Shown: positions 1-9,510 of the stretch, piece after piece
Layout of the letters: every line of letters starts with the position of its first letter
Position numbering within the stretch: the stretch's first letter is position 1
DNA from: Bacillus sp. ISL-7
GTDB lineage: Bacteria > Bacillota > Bacilli > Bacillales_B > DSM-18226
Assembly (NCBI RefSeq): GCF_018613065.1
Contig: NZ_JAGGQW010000003.1
Span: 1 to 64,000 of the forward strand
Length of the DNA stretch: 64,000 nucleotides
Direction of reading: 5' to 3'
The notes under the pieces: model-generated
What the model was told of the DNA's origin: nothing
What the model saw: only the letters and a program-made list of their open reading frames with translations
Databases searched by the model: none
Position numbers and translations under genes: made by a program

Positions 1-1
1 C

Positions 2-85
2 AACAATTCGGGTGCAGTTCACATCGTCGAATCAGTTTTTTTATCTGGTGGGTCTACACTTATTCAAATGTTCAATTTTTATTAA
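2..85 (+). CDS. Possible 3' end of a gene cut by the window edge
   Basis: An open frame enters from the left edge and stops at TAA 83-85, giving 27 residues that end in Phe-Asn-Phe-Tyr. Nothing in this short tail identifies a family, and no terminator hairpin follows. It may be chance reading. An AAGGAGG-like sequence at about 114-122 is followed by no convincing start. Confidence 0.25.
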   Translation, partial: NNSGAVHIVESVFLSGGSTLIQMFNFY

Positions 86-211
86 GAAAATATAAAGAAA
101 AATAGGCCTATTTAAGGAGGAGTTGATCTGACAACCTAATGGAAAATGTAGCTTTTTTTGTTTAAAAGTGATTTACTCTCATACAAATTACCTATATTTT
201 AGCACTTCCGA

Positions 212-263
212 TTTATTCGCCTTTACAATTGTTTACAATCGCTTAATAAACCCCCGCTATAAT
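212..263 (+). promoter_or_regulatory. PhoP box and promoter of the alkaline phosphatase
   Basis: Hexamers TTTACA (222-227), TTTACA (232-237) and TTAATA (243-248) are spaced 10-11 bp apart, and a weaker TTTATT lies at 212. They are followed by a -10 TATAAT at 258-263. This matches the direct-repeat TT(A/T/C)ACA PhoP boxes that replace a -35 at B. subtilis Pho genes. Phosphate-starvation control is inferred. Confidence 0.8.
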
Positions 264-311
264 GAAAATCGTAAAACAACATATTCAAGTTTTTTTGAGG
301 GGGAAATCGAA

Positions 312-1703
312 TTGTTTAAAAAAAAACTTATAAAAAAGGTTCTTCCAGTTGCTGTCCTTTCAAGCATTGCTTTTAGCAGTCTTGTTGGAACAGGAACCGC
401 AAACGCTAAATCCGAAAAAGCAGATAAAAACAATGCAGATATAAAAAATGTCATTTTTCTAATCGGGGATGGAATGGGTGTTTCATATACGTCGGCCTAC
501 CGTTATTTAAAAGATGACCCGTCTACTAAAAGAGTAGAGCCAACTGAGTTTGATAAATTTCTAGTTGGACAACAGACTACATATCCAGAGGATGCGAAGC
601 AAAATGTAACGGATTCAGCATCTGCAGCAACGGCCATGGCTGCGGGGGTCAAAACCTATAATGCCGCCATCGCAGTTGACAATGACAAATCTGAAGTCAA
701 AACAGTCCTTGAAGCAGCGAAAGAGAAGGGGAAATCAACCGGACTTGTTGCTACGTCAGAAATCACACATGCCACACCTGCATCGTTTGGTTCTCATGAT
801 GTAAACCGTAATAACATGAATGCCATTGCGGATGATTATTATAATGAAATGGTTAACGGAAAACACAAAATAGACGTCCTATTGGGAGGCGGCTCAGATT
901 TATTTATCCGCACAGACCGTAACCTTACAGATGAATTCAAAAAAGACGGATACAGTTATGTTTCCAACCTTCAAGAATTGAAAAAAGACAAAAATGACCA
1001 GGTTCTTGGATTATTTGCGAAACGAGGCATGCCAAAAATGATTGACCGGACGGCAGAGATGCCTTCTCTAGCAGATATGACGACTTCTGCCATTGAGCGT
1101 TTAAATCAAAATAAAAAAGGTTTCTTTCTGATGGTGGAAGGAAGCCAAATTGACTGGGCAGGTCATGATAATGATATTGTAGGCGCAATGAGTGAAATGG
1201 AAGATTTCGAAAAAGCGTTCAAAGCAGCCATTGAGTTTGCCAAAAAGGATGGACATACCTTAGTAGTGGCAACAGCTGACCATTCAACTGGCGGTTACTC
1301 GATCGGTGCCCGCGGAGAGTACAACTGGTTTAGTGCACCAATTAATGCAACAAAACGTACGCCTGATTTTATGGCAGAGCAAATTGCTAATGGGGCAGAT
1401 GTGAAAGAAACTTTGTCTAAATATATTAATCTCACATTAACAGATAAAGAGATTCAGTCTGTGAAAGATGCTGCGGGTACGAAGAAAGTAGTGGATATCG
1501 ATAATGCGATCGAACAAATTATTGATACCCGTTCATTCACTGGATGGACGACGGGCGGACATACAGGCGAAGATGTAAATGTATATGCATTCGGACCCGC
1601 CAGCGAACGCTTTGCCGGTCAAATTGATAATACGGATAATGCCAAAATCATCTTTGACATTCTTGAAAAAGGCAGCCGAAAAACAGTCATCGAAGACAAG
1701 TAA
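312..1703 (+). CDS. phoA: Secreted alkaline phosphatase (PhoA/PhoB type)
   Basis: The enzyme hydrolyses phosphomonoesters outside the cell to release phosphate. The TTG at 312 is chosen because GAGGGGG (297-303) precedes it at good spacing and the product then begins with a signal peptide (KKK, hydrophobic core, ANA cleavage near residue 32). The longer open frame from 168 would run through the promoter and PhoP box. Visible motifs are DGMG (metal ligand), DSASAATAMAAG (nucleophilic Ser), TADHSTGGY and TTGGHTGED (Zn ligands). The 463 residues fit the family. B. subtilis PhoA and PhoB cannot be told apart here. It is probably monocistronic, since an inverted repeat follows. Confidence 0.9.
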   Translation: MFKKKLIKKVLPVAVLSSIAFSSLVGTGTANAKSEKADKNNADIKNVIFLIGDGMGVSYTSAYRYLKDDPSTKRVEPTEFDKFLVGQQTTYPEDAKQNVTDSASAATAMAAGVKTYNAAIAVDNDKSEVKTVLEAAKEKGKSTGLVATSEITHATPASFGSHDVNRNNMNAIADDYYNEMVNGKHKIDVLLGGGSDLFIRTDRNLTDEFKKDGYSYVSNLQELKKDKNDQVLGLFAKRGMPKMIDRTAEMPSLADMTTSAIERLNQNKKGFFLMVEGSQIDWAGHDNDIVGAMSEMEDFEKAFKAAIEFAKKDGHTLVVATADHSTGGYSIGARGEYNWFSAPINATKRTPDFMAEQIANGADVKETLSKYINLTLTDKEIQSVKDAAGTKKVVDIDNAIEQIIDTRSFTGWTTGGHTGEDVNVYAFGPASERFAGQIDNTDNAKIIFDILEKGSRKTVIEDK

Positions 1704-1738
1704 GTTTAAAAATTAAGCAGATTAGGATTGGAAAATAT

Positions 1739-1771
1739 GATATCCCGTTGCCTTTTTAGCAGCGGGATATC
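1739..1771 (+). terminator. Inverted repeat after the phosphatase gene
   Basis: Perfect 9-bp arms GATATCCCG (1739-1747) and CGGGATATC (1763-1771) enclose a 15-nt loop and lead into a short TTTC. The T tract is weak, so termination is probable but not certain. Confidence 0.5.
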
Positions 1772-1809
1772 TTTCTAAAAAGGAGTTTTACTTGATGGGA
1801 GGAATTGAT

Positions 1810-2481
1810 GTGAAACAGGCAATGATAACTATTTTATTTGTTTTTCTACTTACGGGCTGTTCGTTTATTTCAATTCAGCCAACTAATGAGAAAACTGATG
1901 CAAAAACAGAGAATACTTCCACAGCTACCAAAAAAATCTCGAAAGATGATCATGACGCTTATTATAATAGCCCTCAGGTTACGGATGATTCAACCTTACA
2001 AAAACCCGGCCAATCTGTTACGGATGAAAAAGGAGAGGCTACATTAAAAGCAATCAAACAAATAAATAAGGTTTATCATTTTGGGGATATCGAGTACACG
2101 ATCAAAGAAATGAAACTACTTCACTACCGACCTGATTATAGTTTAATTGACTATTTCCATCCGTTAACGGAAGCCGAGGAATTTGACTTTATTAAATTAA
2201 GTGTGGATATAAAAAATCAATCCAAAGAAAAACGGAATTTTGCTCCAATCGCCCTTTTTGAAACGAATACAGGTGAGAAAATGGACTGGAATCAGGATAT
2301 GTATCTTGAACATTTAAATGGAGAAATCGAAGGAAATCAAATAAAACGGGGGAGTCTAGGCTTTATAGTTGACCAAGCTGGCAGCAAAAAAACAGAATGG
2401 ATTAGTATTCTAACCAGTGACGTCTTTAATGATAAACACGAAAGGCTGGAGGAAGCACAAAAAATCCAACTTAATTTTTAA
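1810..2481 (+). CDS. Lipoprotein with a DUF4352-like domain
   Basis: This is a membrane-anchored extracytoplasmic protein of unknown function. From GTG 1810 it has a short signal peptide ending in the lipobox LLTGC, with the lipidated Cys at about residue 17. A Lys/Thr/Ser-rich linker follows. The C-terminal ~140 residues (from INKVYHFGDIEYTIKEM to the end) look like the Ig-like DUF4352/telokin fold common in Firmicutes lipoproteins. GTG 1810 has GGGAGG 7 nt upstream, while ATG 1795 with AGGAG is an alternative start adding five residues. It may be a separate unit from the phosphatase. The family assignment is by overall pattern only. Confidence 0.7.
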   Translation: MKQAMITILFVFLLTGCSFISIQPTNEKTDAKTENTSTATKKISKDDHDAYYNSPQVTDDSTLQKPGQSVTDEKGEATLKAIKQINKVYHFGDIEYTIKEMKLLHYRPDYSLIDYFHPLTEAEEFDFIKLSVDIKNQSKEKRNFAPIALFETNTGEKMDWNQDMYLEHLNGEIEGNQIKRGSLGFIVDQAGSKKTEWISILTSDVFNDKHERLEEAQKIQLNF

Positions 2482-2494
2482 TGGAGAATAAAAA

Positions 2495-2544
2495 GGTGTC
2501 AGGCACCACTCGTGGACATTTGTCCACGAGCAGTGCCTGACACC
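2495..2544. repeat. 50-bp nested palindromic repeat, copy 1
   Basis: Outer arms GGTGTCAGGCAC and GTGCCTGACACC enclose inner arms CTCGTGGACA and TGTCCACGAG, with a 2-nt loop. The element starts 14 nt after the stop of the lipoprotein gene and is followed by a short C/T run. Further copies lie at 36011, 43512 and 47187, with decayed or half copies at 62841 and 20920. Confidence 0.9.
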
Positions 2545-2614
2545 CTTTGACCTGTGTGAAATTTTACGAATATATAAAGACCTAGTACCTTTCTGGATGA
2601 AACGGAAGGACATC

Positions 2615-2645
2615 AGGGCCCTACCCATGATTGGGATAGGGCCCT
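2615..2645 (+). terminator. Hairpin terminator after the lipoprotein region
   Basis: Arms AGGGCCCTA (2615-2623) and TAGGGCCCT (2637-2645) form a stable stem followed by ATTTGTATT. It closes the lipoprotein transcript before the next two-component operon. Confidence 0.55.
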
Positions 2646-2769
2646 ATTTGTATTCTGCGGTTGTGCAACTAATTGGAACAATTTTATGAAAAGGTAATTC
2701 AGTATGATTATAGTATAATAAAAATACTGAAATTTCTAATTGTGCAGGTCATATTCTGGAGGGATCGTG

Positions 2770-4326
2770 TTGACAGTCGGGGAACTATGCCGAACACTTA
2801 TTGTAGACGATGAAATGTTAATCAGACAAGGGATTAAGCACTATATCAATTGGGAGCAAGAGGGCTTTATGATTGTTGGGGAAGCTTCGAACGGTCAAGA
2901 AGCACTGGAATTAATTGAGGCCACCGCCCCACATATCATCATTACAGATATCGTGATGCCAATCATGGATGGTGAGGAATTAACAAGAATTGTGAAGGAA
3001 AGATATCCTCACATTGAAATCATTATTTTAAGCAGTTTTGGAGAATTCGATTATGTTCGCTCCACCTTCCAAAGTGGTGTCGTTGATTATATCTTAAAGC
3101 CGAAGCTCAATGCAGACGGTCTCTTAAAGGCGCTGAAAAATGCCGCAAGCAGAATTCCTTCCTTTCAGAAAGTGGATCAAAGATTAACAGGCAATCTCCC
3201 AATTGGGCAGATTATCAATAAACTGATTTCAGGATATGAAGTGAATTATGATTCGGAGTTAGTATCCAAAGCTTTGCCTTACAGCCATTATTGTTTAATT
3301 GGAGCTGATTTAAGGAATCACCAGTCTAGAAATAGTGCAGAATTTCAAACAAGTATCAAGGCGAAAATCGAAGAGGCATTGCAACATATCATAAATCAAG
3401 TTGTTTACGAGCCCTTAAGCGTTGAAGAGAATATCATTGGATACTTAATTAATATAAACAAGCAGAATGATAAAGAGTTTATTAAATTGGCCAGCCAACT
3501 TGCAGAGTCTATACCAGGAATGAGTATTGCTTTGACGGATGAGTTTTCAGACCTTTCTCAACTAGGAAGCAACTACAAAGAAAGTCTCGTAAAATTGTTA
3601 GATTATCGCTTTTATTTTCCAAACCAACCGTTATTAATGAAAGAGAATCTTCCAAAAGTGCCGCCCAAACCCGAAAATTTTAATTTGGATTGGTTTACAG
3701 AAGAATTAAAGAGAAAACATTTTGATTCCGCTTTCAAATATCTACAAGACCATGTAAAGGTAATGTCTTCTTGTTATACGATGGATGTCTTTGAATATAA
3801 AGCTTTTTTTGGCAACATTATTTTTAACATTACCATTCTCCTAAGTAATATGAAATTTGACGTAACAGAATTGGAAGAAGCCAAGTATTCATATTTTAGG
3901 TCGATTGATGAAGCACCTTCGGCGAAGGCCACGGTTGAACTAATGAATCGCTTTATTGAAGAGGCGGAAAAATGTATATTTTTGGTCCAGAGTGAGCCCG
4001 AAGATATAAATATGAAAAAACTGATGGAATATATTAGAGAACATTATGCCGAACCGCTTACCCTTACTGGGGTCGCAAAGCACTTTCATTTTAATCCATC
4101 TTATCTTTCAAGCTATTTTTCAACGCATAATAAGGAAGGATTCATCGAATATCTAAATAGAATGCGGATCGAAGAAGCGACGAAACTGCTCATGGAGGGA
4201 ATGGAATCTATCTCAGAAATTAGTGGAATGGTCGGTTATTCGGACCACAGTTATTTCTGTAAAGTTTTTAAGAAAATAAAGGGATTGTCTCCAAGCCAAT
4301 ACAAAAGAAAGCAAAAACTAAGATAA
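2770..4326 (+). CDS. YesN-type AraC-family response regulator
   Basis: This is a DNA-binding response regulator, probably activating the downstream sugar transporter and galactosidase genes. The N-terminal receiver domain has the acidic DDE pair, phospho-acceptor Asp60 in TDIVMP and the conserved Lys in LKPK. A long middle region follows, and the last ~100 residues form an AraC helix-turn-helix ending GYSDHSYFCKVFKK. TTG 2770 is chosen because GGAGGG (2758-2763) is 6 nt upstream, whereas the longer frame from 2740 starts ahead of that site. The partner kinase starts 13 nt downstream, the usual order for this family. The ligand is unknown and likely an oligosaccharide. Confidence 0.88.
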   Translation: MTVGELCRTLIVDDEMLIRQGIKHYINWEQEGFMIVGEASNGQEALELIEATAPHIIITDIVMPIMDGEELTRIVKERYPHIEIIILSSFGEFDYVRSTFQSGVVDYILKPKLNADGLLKALKNAASRIPSFQKVDQRLTGNLPIGQIINKLISGYEVNYDSELVSKALPYSHYCLIGADLRNHQSRNSAEFQTSIKAKIEEALQHIINQVVYEPLSVEENIIGYLININKQNDKEFIKLASQLAESIPGMSIALTDEFSDLSQLGSNYKESLVKLLDYRFYFPNQPLLMKENLPKVPPKPENFNLDWFTEELKRKHFDSAFKYLQDHVKVMSSCYTMDVFEYKAFFGNIIFNITILLSNMKFDVTELEEAKYSYFRSIDEAPSAKATVELMNRFIEEAEKCIFLVQSEPEDINMKKLMEYIREHYAEPLTLTGVAKHFHFNPSYLSSYFSTHNKEGFIEYLNRMRIEEATKLLMEGMESISEISGMVGYSDHSYFCKVFKKIKGLSPSQYKRKQKLR

Positions 4327-4339
4327 GAGATGGTGAATT

Positions 4340-6103
4340 ATGAGATTTATTCCCGAACGTTTTAAACATAACGGATTGTTTATCGTTATGTTTTTCATTA
4401 CGGTTATGATGATTATCACAGTTTCGATCACTATTACATGGACAACGATTCGGATGTCGGAGCAATTTTTTATTAAAAAGTTTAGCATTACAAACTCCAA
4501 AGTAATGAGTCAGGTAAAGGGAAGTTTCGAATCCTTTAACTATTCGGTCGTCCTAGCATCTAACAATCTCCTTCAAAGCAACACGGTTAAAAAAATTCTT
4601 ATGAAGGAGCAATATAGCAATAAAGAGAAACTTAATGCCTATTTTAATGCTGGCCAACAGTTAAAGCGAATTGAAACTAATTTAGATGCATATGAAGAAA
4701 GCATTCTAGTCATGGGGAAAAATGGATTCAGTTTTGCAACGGATCGGACGTACTGGCCAATAACGGATGAGGAATTAAGGACTAGCAGACTTACTAGTAA
4801 TACGTTTAAGGAACCAAAGAAACTGGTGTACCAATTGGACAAGCGAAATGATGGAACGAATCGCCAGTTCATTGTGGCATCAAAGGTACTAATGGAACGG
4901 ATCAACGGTACTGTTTATGGATCGATGTTCTTTGCGTTTGATGAAAGTCAATTTAGACAGTTCTTCACAAGCTATACAGGACCTGGTAATAATGTGTTTG
5001 TCGTAGATAAGCAGGGAGTTATTGTTTCTAGCAACCAAACAAACCTCATAGGGCAAGCACCCAAAGGCCTGCTTAGCTATGTGGGAAAAATTGAAAAGAG
5101 TTCAGACCATTATATCATTGATAATTTTATGGGAAAGGATCAGATTATCTCGATGGAATACCTTCCATCGTTTGACATGTACCTATTTAATATAATTGAT
5201 AAGCAAAAAGCAGTTGGAGACCTTATTGATAAGAAAGATATCGTGCTCATCTCAATGGGTATCGTCTTTGTGGCGTTAATCATTGTCTTACTAGCGACGA
5301 GGAGATTGACAAATTCGTTATCGAGTCTTGTTAAGCAGATAGAAGATGCGTCAAAACATGAATTCCACCAATATGTTACTGCAACCGGCACATATGAAAC
5401 CATGAAAATCGGCAATGCCTTTAATTCCATGCTCGATGAGCTCCACTTGTATGTTGAACAGCTTGTGGAATCACAAAAGCAAAAGCGCAATGCGGAATTG
5501 GCTGCGCTGCAGCAGCAAATTAATCCTCATTTTTTATACAACACGTTAACTTCAATAAAATTCATGGTGCAGCAAGGTGGAAAAGAAGAAACCGAAGCAA
5601 CAATTAATGCTTTAATATCCTTGCTTCAGAATACAATTGGCAATGTCAGCGAGACGAATACCATTGTCCAGGAAGTGGATAATTTAAAAAATTACGCCCT
5701 TATTAATCAAAAGAGGTACGGTAACCGGATTAATGTTAACTATTTTATCGCGCCAGATTGTTTGGAATATCACGTACCAAAGCTTATCCTGCAGCCTTTT
5801 ATGGAAAATTCATTCTTTCATGGCTTCAATCATAAGACTGGTGGCTATATTAATGTACTTGTCTGGAAAGAGGAGAATACGTTGATTTGTGAAGTCGTGG
5901 ATAACGGAGATGGAATGGAAGTCTCTGCAGAGAATAAACTCCCGACTACAAAGCGTAAGCAACAGATGTTTTCTGGGATTGGTGTGCGGAATGTTCATGA
6001 GCGTATCCAGCTGATTTACGGGGAACAGTATGGGGTGACAATTTCTAGCGAGTTGGGTGAAGGGACAAAGGTCCGGATGACACTTCCAGTTTCAACTAAG
6101 TGA
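4340..6103 (+). CDS. YesM-type sensor histidine kinase
   Basis: Membrane sensor paired with the response regulator just upstream. The 587 residues hold TM1 (about 10-33), a large extracytoplasmic sensor region, TM2 (about 300-322), a HAMP region, the His_kinase domain with phospho-acceptor His397 in QINPHFLYN, and a HATPase domain with N-box ENSFFHG and G-box DNGDGM. In B. subtilis, YesM/YesN-like pairs sense plant-polysaccharide fragments and sit beside CUT1 transporters. The same arrangement here suggests a galactoside or galactan signal, which is inference. Confidence 0.88.
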   Translation: MRFIPERFKHNGLFIVMFFITVMMIITVSITITWTTIRMSEQFFIKKFSITNSKVMSQVKGSFESFNYSVVLASNNLLQSNTVKKILMKEQYSNKEKLNAYFNAGQQLKRIETNLDAYEESILVMGKNGFSFATDRTYWPITDEELRTSRLTSNTFKEPKKLVYQLDKRNDGTNRQFIVASKVLMERINGTVYGSMFFAFDESQFRQFFTSYTGPGNNVFVVDKQGVIVSSNQTNLIGQAPKGLLSYVGKIEKSSDHYIIDNFMGKDQIISMEYLPSFDMYLFNIIDKQKAVGDLIDKKDIVLISMGIVFVALIIVLLATRRLTNSLSSLVKQIEDASKHEFHQYVTATGTYETMKIGNAFNSMLDELHLYVEQLVESQKQKRNAELAALQQQINPHFLYNTLTSIKFMVQQGGKEETEATINALISLLQNTIGNVSETNTIVQEVDNLKNYALINQKRYGNRINVNYFIAPDCLEYHVPKLILQPFMENSFFHGFNHKTGGYINVLVWKEENTLICEVVDNGDGMEVSAENKLPTTKRKQQMFSGIGVRNVHERIQLIYGEQYGVTISSELGEGTKVRMTLPVSTK

Positions 6104-6192
6104 AAATAGTCATAAAATCTAAAAATAATCCAAATAAATCAATTGGAAGCGTGTTCATGTTATAAAAATATTACCAACCATTAAAAATATCG

Positions 6193-6263
6193 TCCTAACG
6201 GTTACTTCCTAACAGGTGATAACATTGTATTTGTAAGTTAGATAACGCTTACAAAAATAGAAT
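6193..6263 (+). promoter_or_regulatory. Control region of the sugar transporter operon (cre plus palindrome)
   Basis: A perfect match to the CcpA cre consensus WTGNAANCGNWNNCW lies on the minus strand at 6240-6254. It is nested in a larger inverted repeat TTGTAAG (6231-6237) and CTTACAA (6248-6254). TAACGGTTA at 6196-6204 recurs in reverse orientation in front of galK. A TAGAAT at 6258-6263 could be the -10. Catabolite repression by CcpA is the expected outcome. Confidence 0.7.
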
Positions 6264-6278
6264 GTTGGGGGAATATCA

Positions 6279-7565
6279 ATGAAAAAAGTACTAGCACTCT
6301 TTTTAGTTAGTATATTGATGCTAACTGCCTGTTCTTCGGGATCAAATAAAGAGACTTCCGACAGCGGCAAAGATACAAATGAAGTAACAGTATGGGCATG
6401 GGACCCGAATTTTAACATTAAAGCAATGAATTTAGCAAAAGAAGCTTATAAATCTGAAAACGAAGATGTAAACATTAAAGTTATTGAACATGCTCAAGAT
6501 GACATTATTCAAAAGCTTAATACGAGCTTAAGTTCTGGAACTACAAAAGGACTTCCGAATATTGTTTTAATTGAAGATTATCGGGCGCAAAGCTTCCTTA
6601 AAGCGTATCCAGATATGTTCCATGAATTAACTGGCTCTTTTAAAGCGGATGATTTCGCTCAGTATAAAATTGCCCCTACGAGCTTGGACGGCAAAAACTA
6701 CGGCCTTCCATTCGATACGGGTGTTACAGGACTATACGTTAGAACGGATTACATGGAAAAAGCGGGCTACACGGTTGATGATTTAAAAGATATCGACTGG
6801 AACAAGTACATTGAAATTGGTAAAAAGGTAAAAGAAGCAACGGGGAAACAAATGCTTACACAGGATCCAAAAGACCTTGGTCTTATTCGAATGATGGTTC
6901 AGTCAAGCGGTTCATGGTATTTAAAGAATGACGGGGTTACACCTGACATAGCAGGCAACGCTTCTTTAAAGGAAGCATTCCAAACATATAAAGAGCTTTT
7001 AGATGCGGATTTAGTGAAACCTGTCTCTGATTGGGGCCAATTTGTAGCAGGATTTAACAGTGGCGAAGTTGCTACGGTTCCTACTGGGAACTGGATTACT
7101 CCATCCATCAAAGCGGAAAGCTCACAAGCAGGTAAGTGGGCAGTTGTTCCGATGCCAAAACAAGCTGGAATTTCAGGTTCCGTGAACGCCTCTAACTTAG
7201 GCGGAAGCTCTTGGTACGTGCTTAACATTCCTGGTAAAGAAAAGGCTGCTGACTTCTTAGCAAAAACTTTTGGTTCTAATGCTGATTTTTATCAGACTTT
7301 GAATAAGGAAATGGGAGCGATTGGTACTTACAAGCCAGCTGCTGAAGGCGAAGCGTATAAGGCTGCGGACGATTTCTTCGGAGGTCAAAAGGTCGTTAGT
7401 GACTTTGCTGCCTGGACAGAGAAAATTCCTCAAGTAAACTATGGAATGCATACTTATGCAATTGAGGATATTTTAGCTGTTGGAATGCAGGACTACCTTA
7501 AGGGTAAAGATCTAGATAAAGTATTAGAAGATGCTCAAAAACAAGCTGAAGAACAAATTAAATAA
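6279..7565 (+). CDS. Sugar ABC transporter substrate-binding lipoprotein (CUT1, family 1)
   Basis: Captures sugar outside the membrane for the two permeases downstream. A signal peptide ends in the lipobox LTAC with the lipidated Cys18. The mature part has the extracellular solute-binding family 1 pattern (EVTVWAWDPNF at the start, LPFDTGVTGLYVRTDYMEKAG in the middle). Its 428 residues are typical. The neighbouring beta- and alpha-galactosidases suggest galacto-oligosaccharides as substrate, comparable to the B. subtilis galactan-oligosaccharide binding protein. The exact sugar cannot be read from sequence. Confidence 0.87.
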   Translation: MKKVLALFLVSILMLTACSSGSNKETSDSGKDTNEVTVWAWDPNFNIKAMNLAKEAYKSENEDVNIKVIEHAQDDIIQKLNTSLSSGTTKGLPNIVLIEDYRAQSFLKAYPDMFHELTGSFKADDFAQYKIAPTSLDGKNYGLPFDTGVTGLYVRTDYMEKAGYTVDDLKDIDWNKYIEIGKKVKEATGKQMLTQDPKDLGLIRMMVQSSGSWYLKNDGVTPDIAGNASLKEAFQTYKELLDADLVKPVSDWGQFVAGFNSGEVATVPTGNWITPSIKAESSQAGKWAVVPMPKQAGISGSVNASNLGGSSWYVLNIPGKEKAADFLAKTFGSNADFYQTLNKEMGAIGTYKPAAEGEAYKAADDFFGGQKVVSDFAAWTEKIPQVNYGMHTYAIEDILAVGMQDYLKGKDLDKVLEDAQKQAEEQIK

Positions 7566-7725
7566 CACAACAAATTAGCAAGTAACACATCTTTGTAAAG
7601 AGATTATGCCTTTGGAATTCGCCGGCTTCAACCCTTCAGTAATTGGAGCTATCTGATGTGTCAGGCGATTTTCTGAGGCTCTTTTCTTTTTTTCTTGAAA
7701 TTACAACGTAAGGAGTTGACTAAAA

Positions 7726-8655
7726 TTGATAACTGCGAAAGAAAACCACACTCAAACTCTTCCAAAAGCAAATTCAGGTCGGAAGCTTCGGTTAAAAAAT
7801 AATGTTATTGGCTGGTCCTTTGTGATTATCGCTGCCGTAATGATCTTTTTGTTTTACTTCTACCCAATGGTTCAGGCTCTTATTTTGTCATTTCAATCAG
7901 GGGTAGGTGCGAATTTAACATTTACAGGTATCGATAATTATACGCGTTTATTTAAGGATCCAACGTTCCTTACAACGGTAAAAAATACGGTGATCTATCT
8001 GATCATCCAAGTACCAGTTATGATTCTACTTGCTTTATTTCTTTCCGTTTTACTAAATAATAAAACGTTGAAGTTCAAGGGCTTTTTTCGAACAGCCATC
8101 TTCTTACCATGCGTAACCTCACTTGTTGCCTATTCCGTCATTTTCAAATATTTGTTTGGTCAAGATGGGATTATCAATATCATGTTAATGAAAGTTTCAC
8201 TAATTTCTGAGCCCATCCAATGGCTCACCGATCCGTTTTGGGCCAAAATTGCCATTATTGTGGCTATCACTTGGCGTTGGACAGGTTATAACATGATCTT
8301 CTATTTATCCGCTCTTCAAAACGTCGATGAATCTATCTATGAAGCAGCTAGGATAGATGGGGCTTCGCCAGTTCAACAATTTTTCAAGATTACGATCCCA
8401 ATGTTGAAGCCGATTATCCTATTTACATCTATCACTTCAACAATTGGAACGCTTCAGCTATTTGACGAGGTCATGAATATTACCAAGGGTGGACCGGGAA
8501 ATGCGACCATGACAATTTCTCAGTACATTTATAATTTATCATTTAAGTATACCCCTGACTTTGGATATGCAGCTACTGTCTCTTATGCCATTGTCATTAT
8601 GATCGTCATCTTCTCAATCATTCAGTTCAAAGTGGCAGGTGATAAAAATGAATAA
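7726..8655 (+). CDS. CUT1 sugar ABC transporter permease (MalF-like)
   Basis: Integral membrane subunit of the importer. TTG 7726 is preceded by AAGGAG (7710-7715). Six hydrophobic segments are visible, the first at about residues 25-45. The EAA loop reads EAARIDGASPVQQFFKITIPMLKP, the contact for an ATPase subunit. The 309 residues fit the MalF/UgpA class. No ATPase gene lies in this operon, so it probably shares an MsmX-like ATPase encoded elsewhere. It overlaps the second permease by 8 nt, showing translational coupling. Confidence 0.88.
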   Translation: MITAKENHTQTLPKANSGRKLRLKNNVIGWSFVIIAAVMIFLFYFYPMVQALILSFQSGVGANLTFTGIDNYTRLFKDPTFLTTVKNTVIYLIIQVPVMILLALFLSVLLNNKTLKFKGFFRTAIFLPCVTSLVAYSVIFKYLFGQDGIINIMLMKVSLISEPIQWLTDPFWAKIAIIVAITWRWTGYNMIFYLSALQNVDESIYEAARIDGASPVQQFFKITIPMLKPIILFTSITSTIGTLQLFDEVMNITKGGPGNATMTISQYIYNLSFKYTPDFGYAATVSYAIVIMIVIFSIIQFKVAGDKNE

Positions 8656-9472
8656 CCTTAAACGCTCATTCAGCTATACAGTTCTTATCATCGCTTCCAT
8701 TGTTTCTATGTTTCCGTTTCTATGGATGATTGTGAGCTCGACAAACAAGTCTGTAGATGTGACGCAAGGAAGGATGCTGCCAGGCAGTCATTTTATAGAA
8801 AACCTTCACAATCTACTAGATACAGTTGAGCTTGTACCTGCATTAATGAATTCGGCGAAAATTTCGATTTTAACAACCATCCTTGCCATGCTTATCGCAT
8901 CCTTGGCAGGATATGGATTTGAAATTTACAAAAGTAAGTCGAAGGACTTTGTGTTTAATATTTTACTAGTTTCTATGATGATTCCTTTTGCGGCTTTAAT
9001 GGTACCGCTCTTTAGAATGTTTGCTACCATTTCACAATCCTTACCGATTATTGGTATTGATACAATGGCAGCGGTCATATTACCGACGGTTACAACCGCC
9101 TATCTGATCTTTTTCTTTAGACAAAGCACTAAGATGTTTCCGAAGGAAATTCTTGAAGCGGGAAGAATTGATGGTCTCTCTGAATTGGGATGTTTCTTTC
9201 GAATCTATGTACCAACAATGAAAACGACTTACGCGGCAGCTGCCATCATTACTTTCATGGCTAGCTGGAACAGTTATTTATGGCCGCTGGTTGTGTTGCA
9301 GTCACCCGAGAACCAAACCATTCCGCTGTTAATCTCAAACCTTGGTTCAAGCTACTCACCCGACTTTGGAATGATTATGACAGCGATTGTGATTGCCACC
9401 CTGCCGGCAGCACTTATCTTCTTCATTATGCAAAAGCATTTCGTTGCAGGGATGATGGGTTCAGTTAAATAA
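8648..9472 (+). CDS. CUT1 sugar ABC transporter permease (MalG-like)
   Basis: Second membrane subunit of the importer. ATG 8648 is chosen over GTG 8639 because GGCAGGTG (8635-8641) stands 6 nt before it. The 274 residues have about six membrane segments and the EAA loop EAGRIDGLSELGCFFRIYVP. It ends 38 nt before the beta-galactosidase gene with no terminator between, so transporter and hydrolase are probably cotranscribed. Confidence 0.88.
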   Translation: MNNLKRSFSYTVLIIASIVSMFPFLWMIVSSTNKSVDVTQGRMLPGSHFIENLHNLLDTVELVPALMNSAKISILTTILAMLIASLAGYGFEIYKSKSKDFVFNILLVSMMIPFAALMVPLFRMFATISQSLPIIGIDTMAAVILPTVTTAYLIFFFRQSTKMFPKEILEAGRIDGLSELGCFFRIYVPTMKTTYAAAAIITFMASWNSYLWPLVVLQSPENQTIPLLISNLGSSYSPDFGMIMTAIVIATLPAALIFFIMQKHFVAGMMGSVK

Positions 9473-9510
9473 TAAAATTTTGGAAAATGTAGATAGGAAG
9501 AGTGATAGTG

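Noticed and set aside
168..311. N-terminal extension of the alkaline phosphatase frame
   Set aside because: It runs through the PhoP box and the -10 element, and a good ribosome site with a signal peptide sits at 312.
7566..7725. Terminator or attenuator between the binding-protein and permease genes
   Set aside because: The gap has a T-rich end and a tiny CTGA/TCAG hairpin but no stable stem that I could support.
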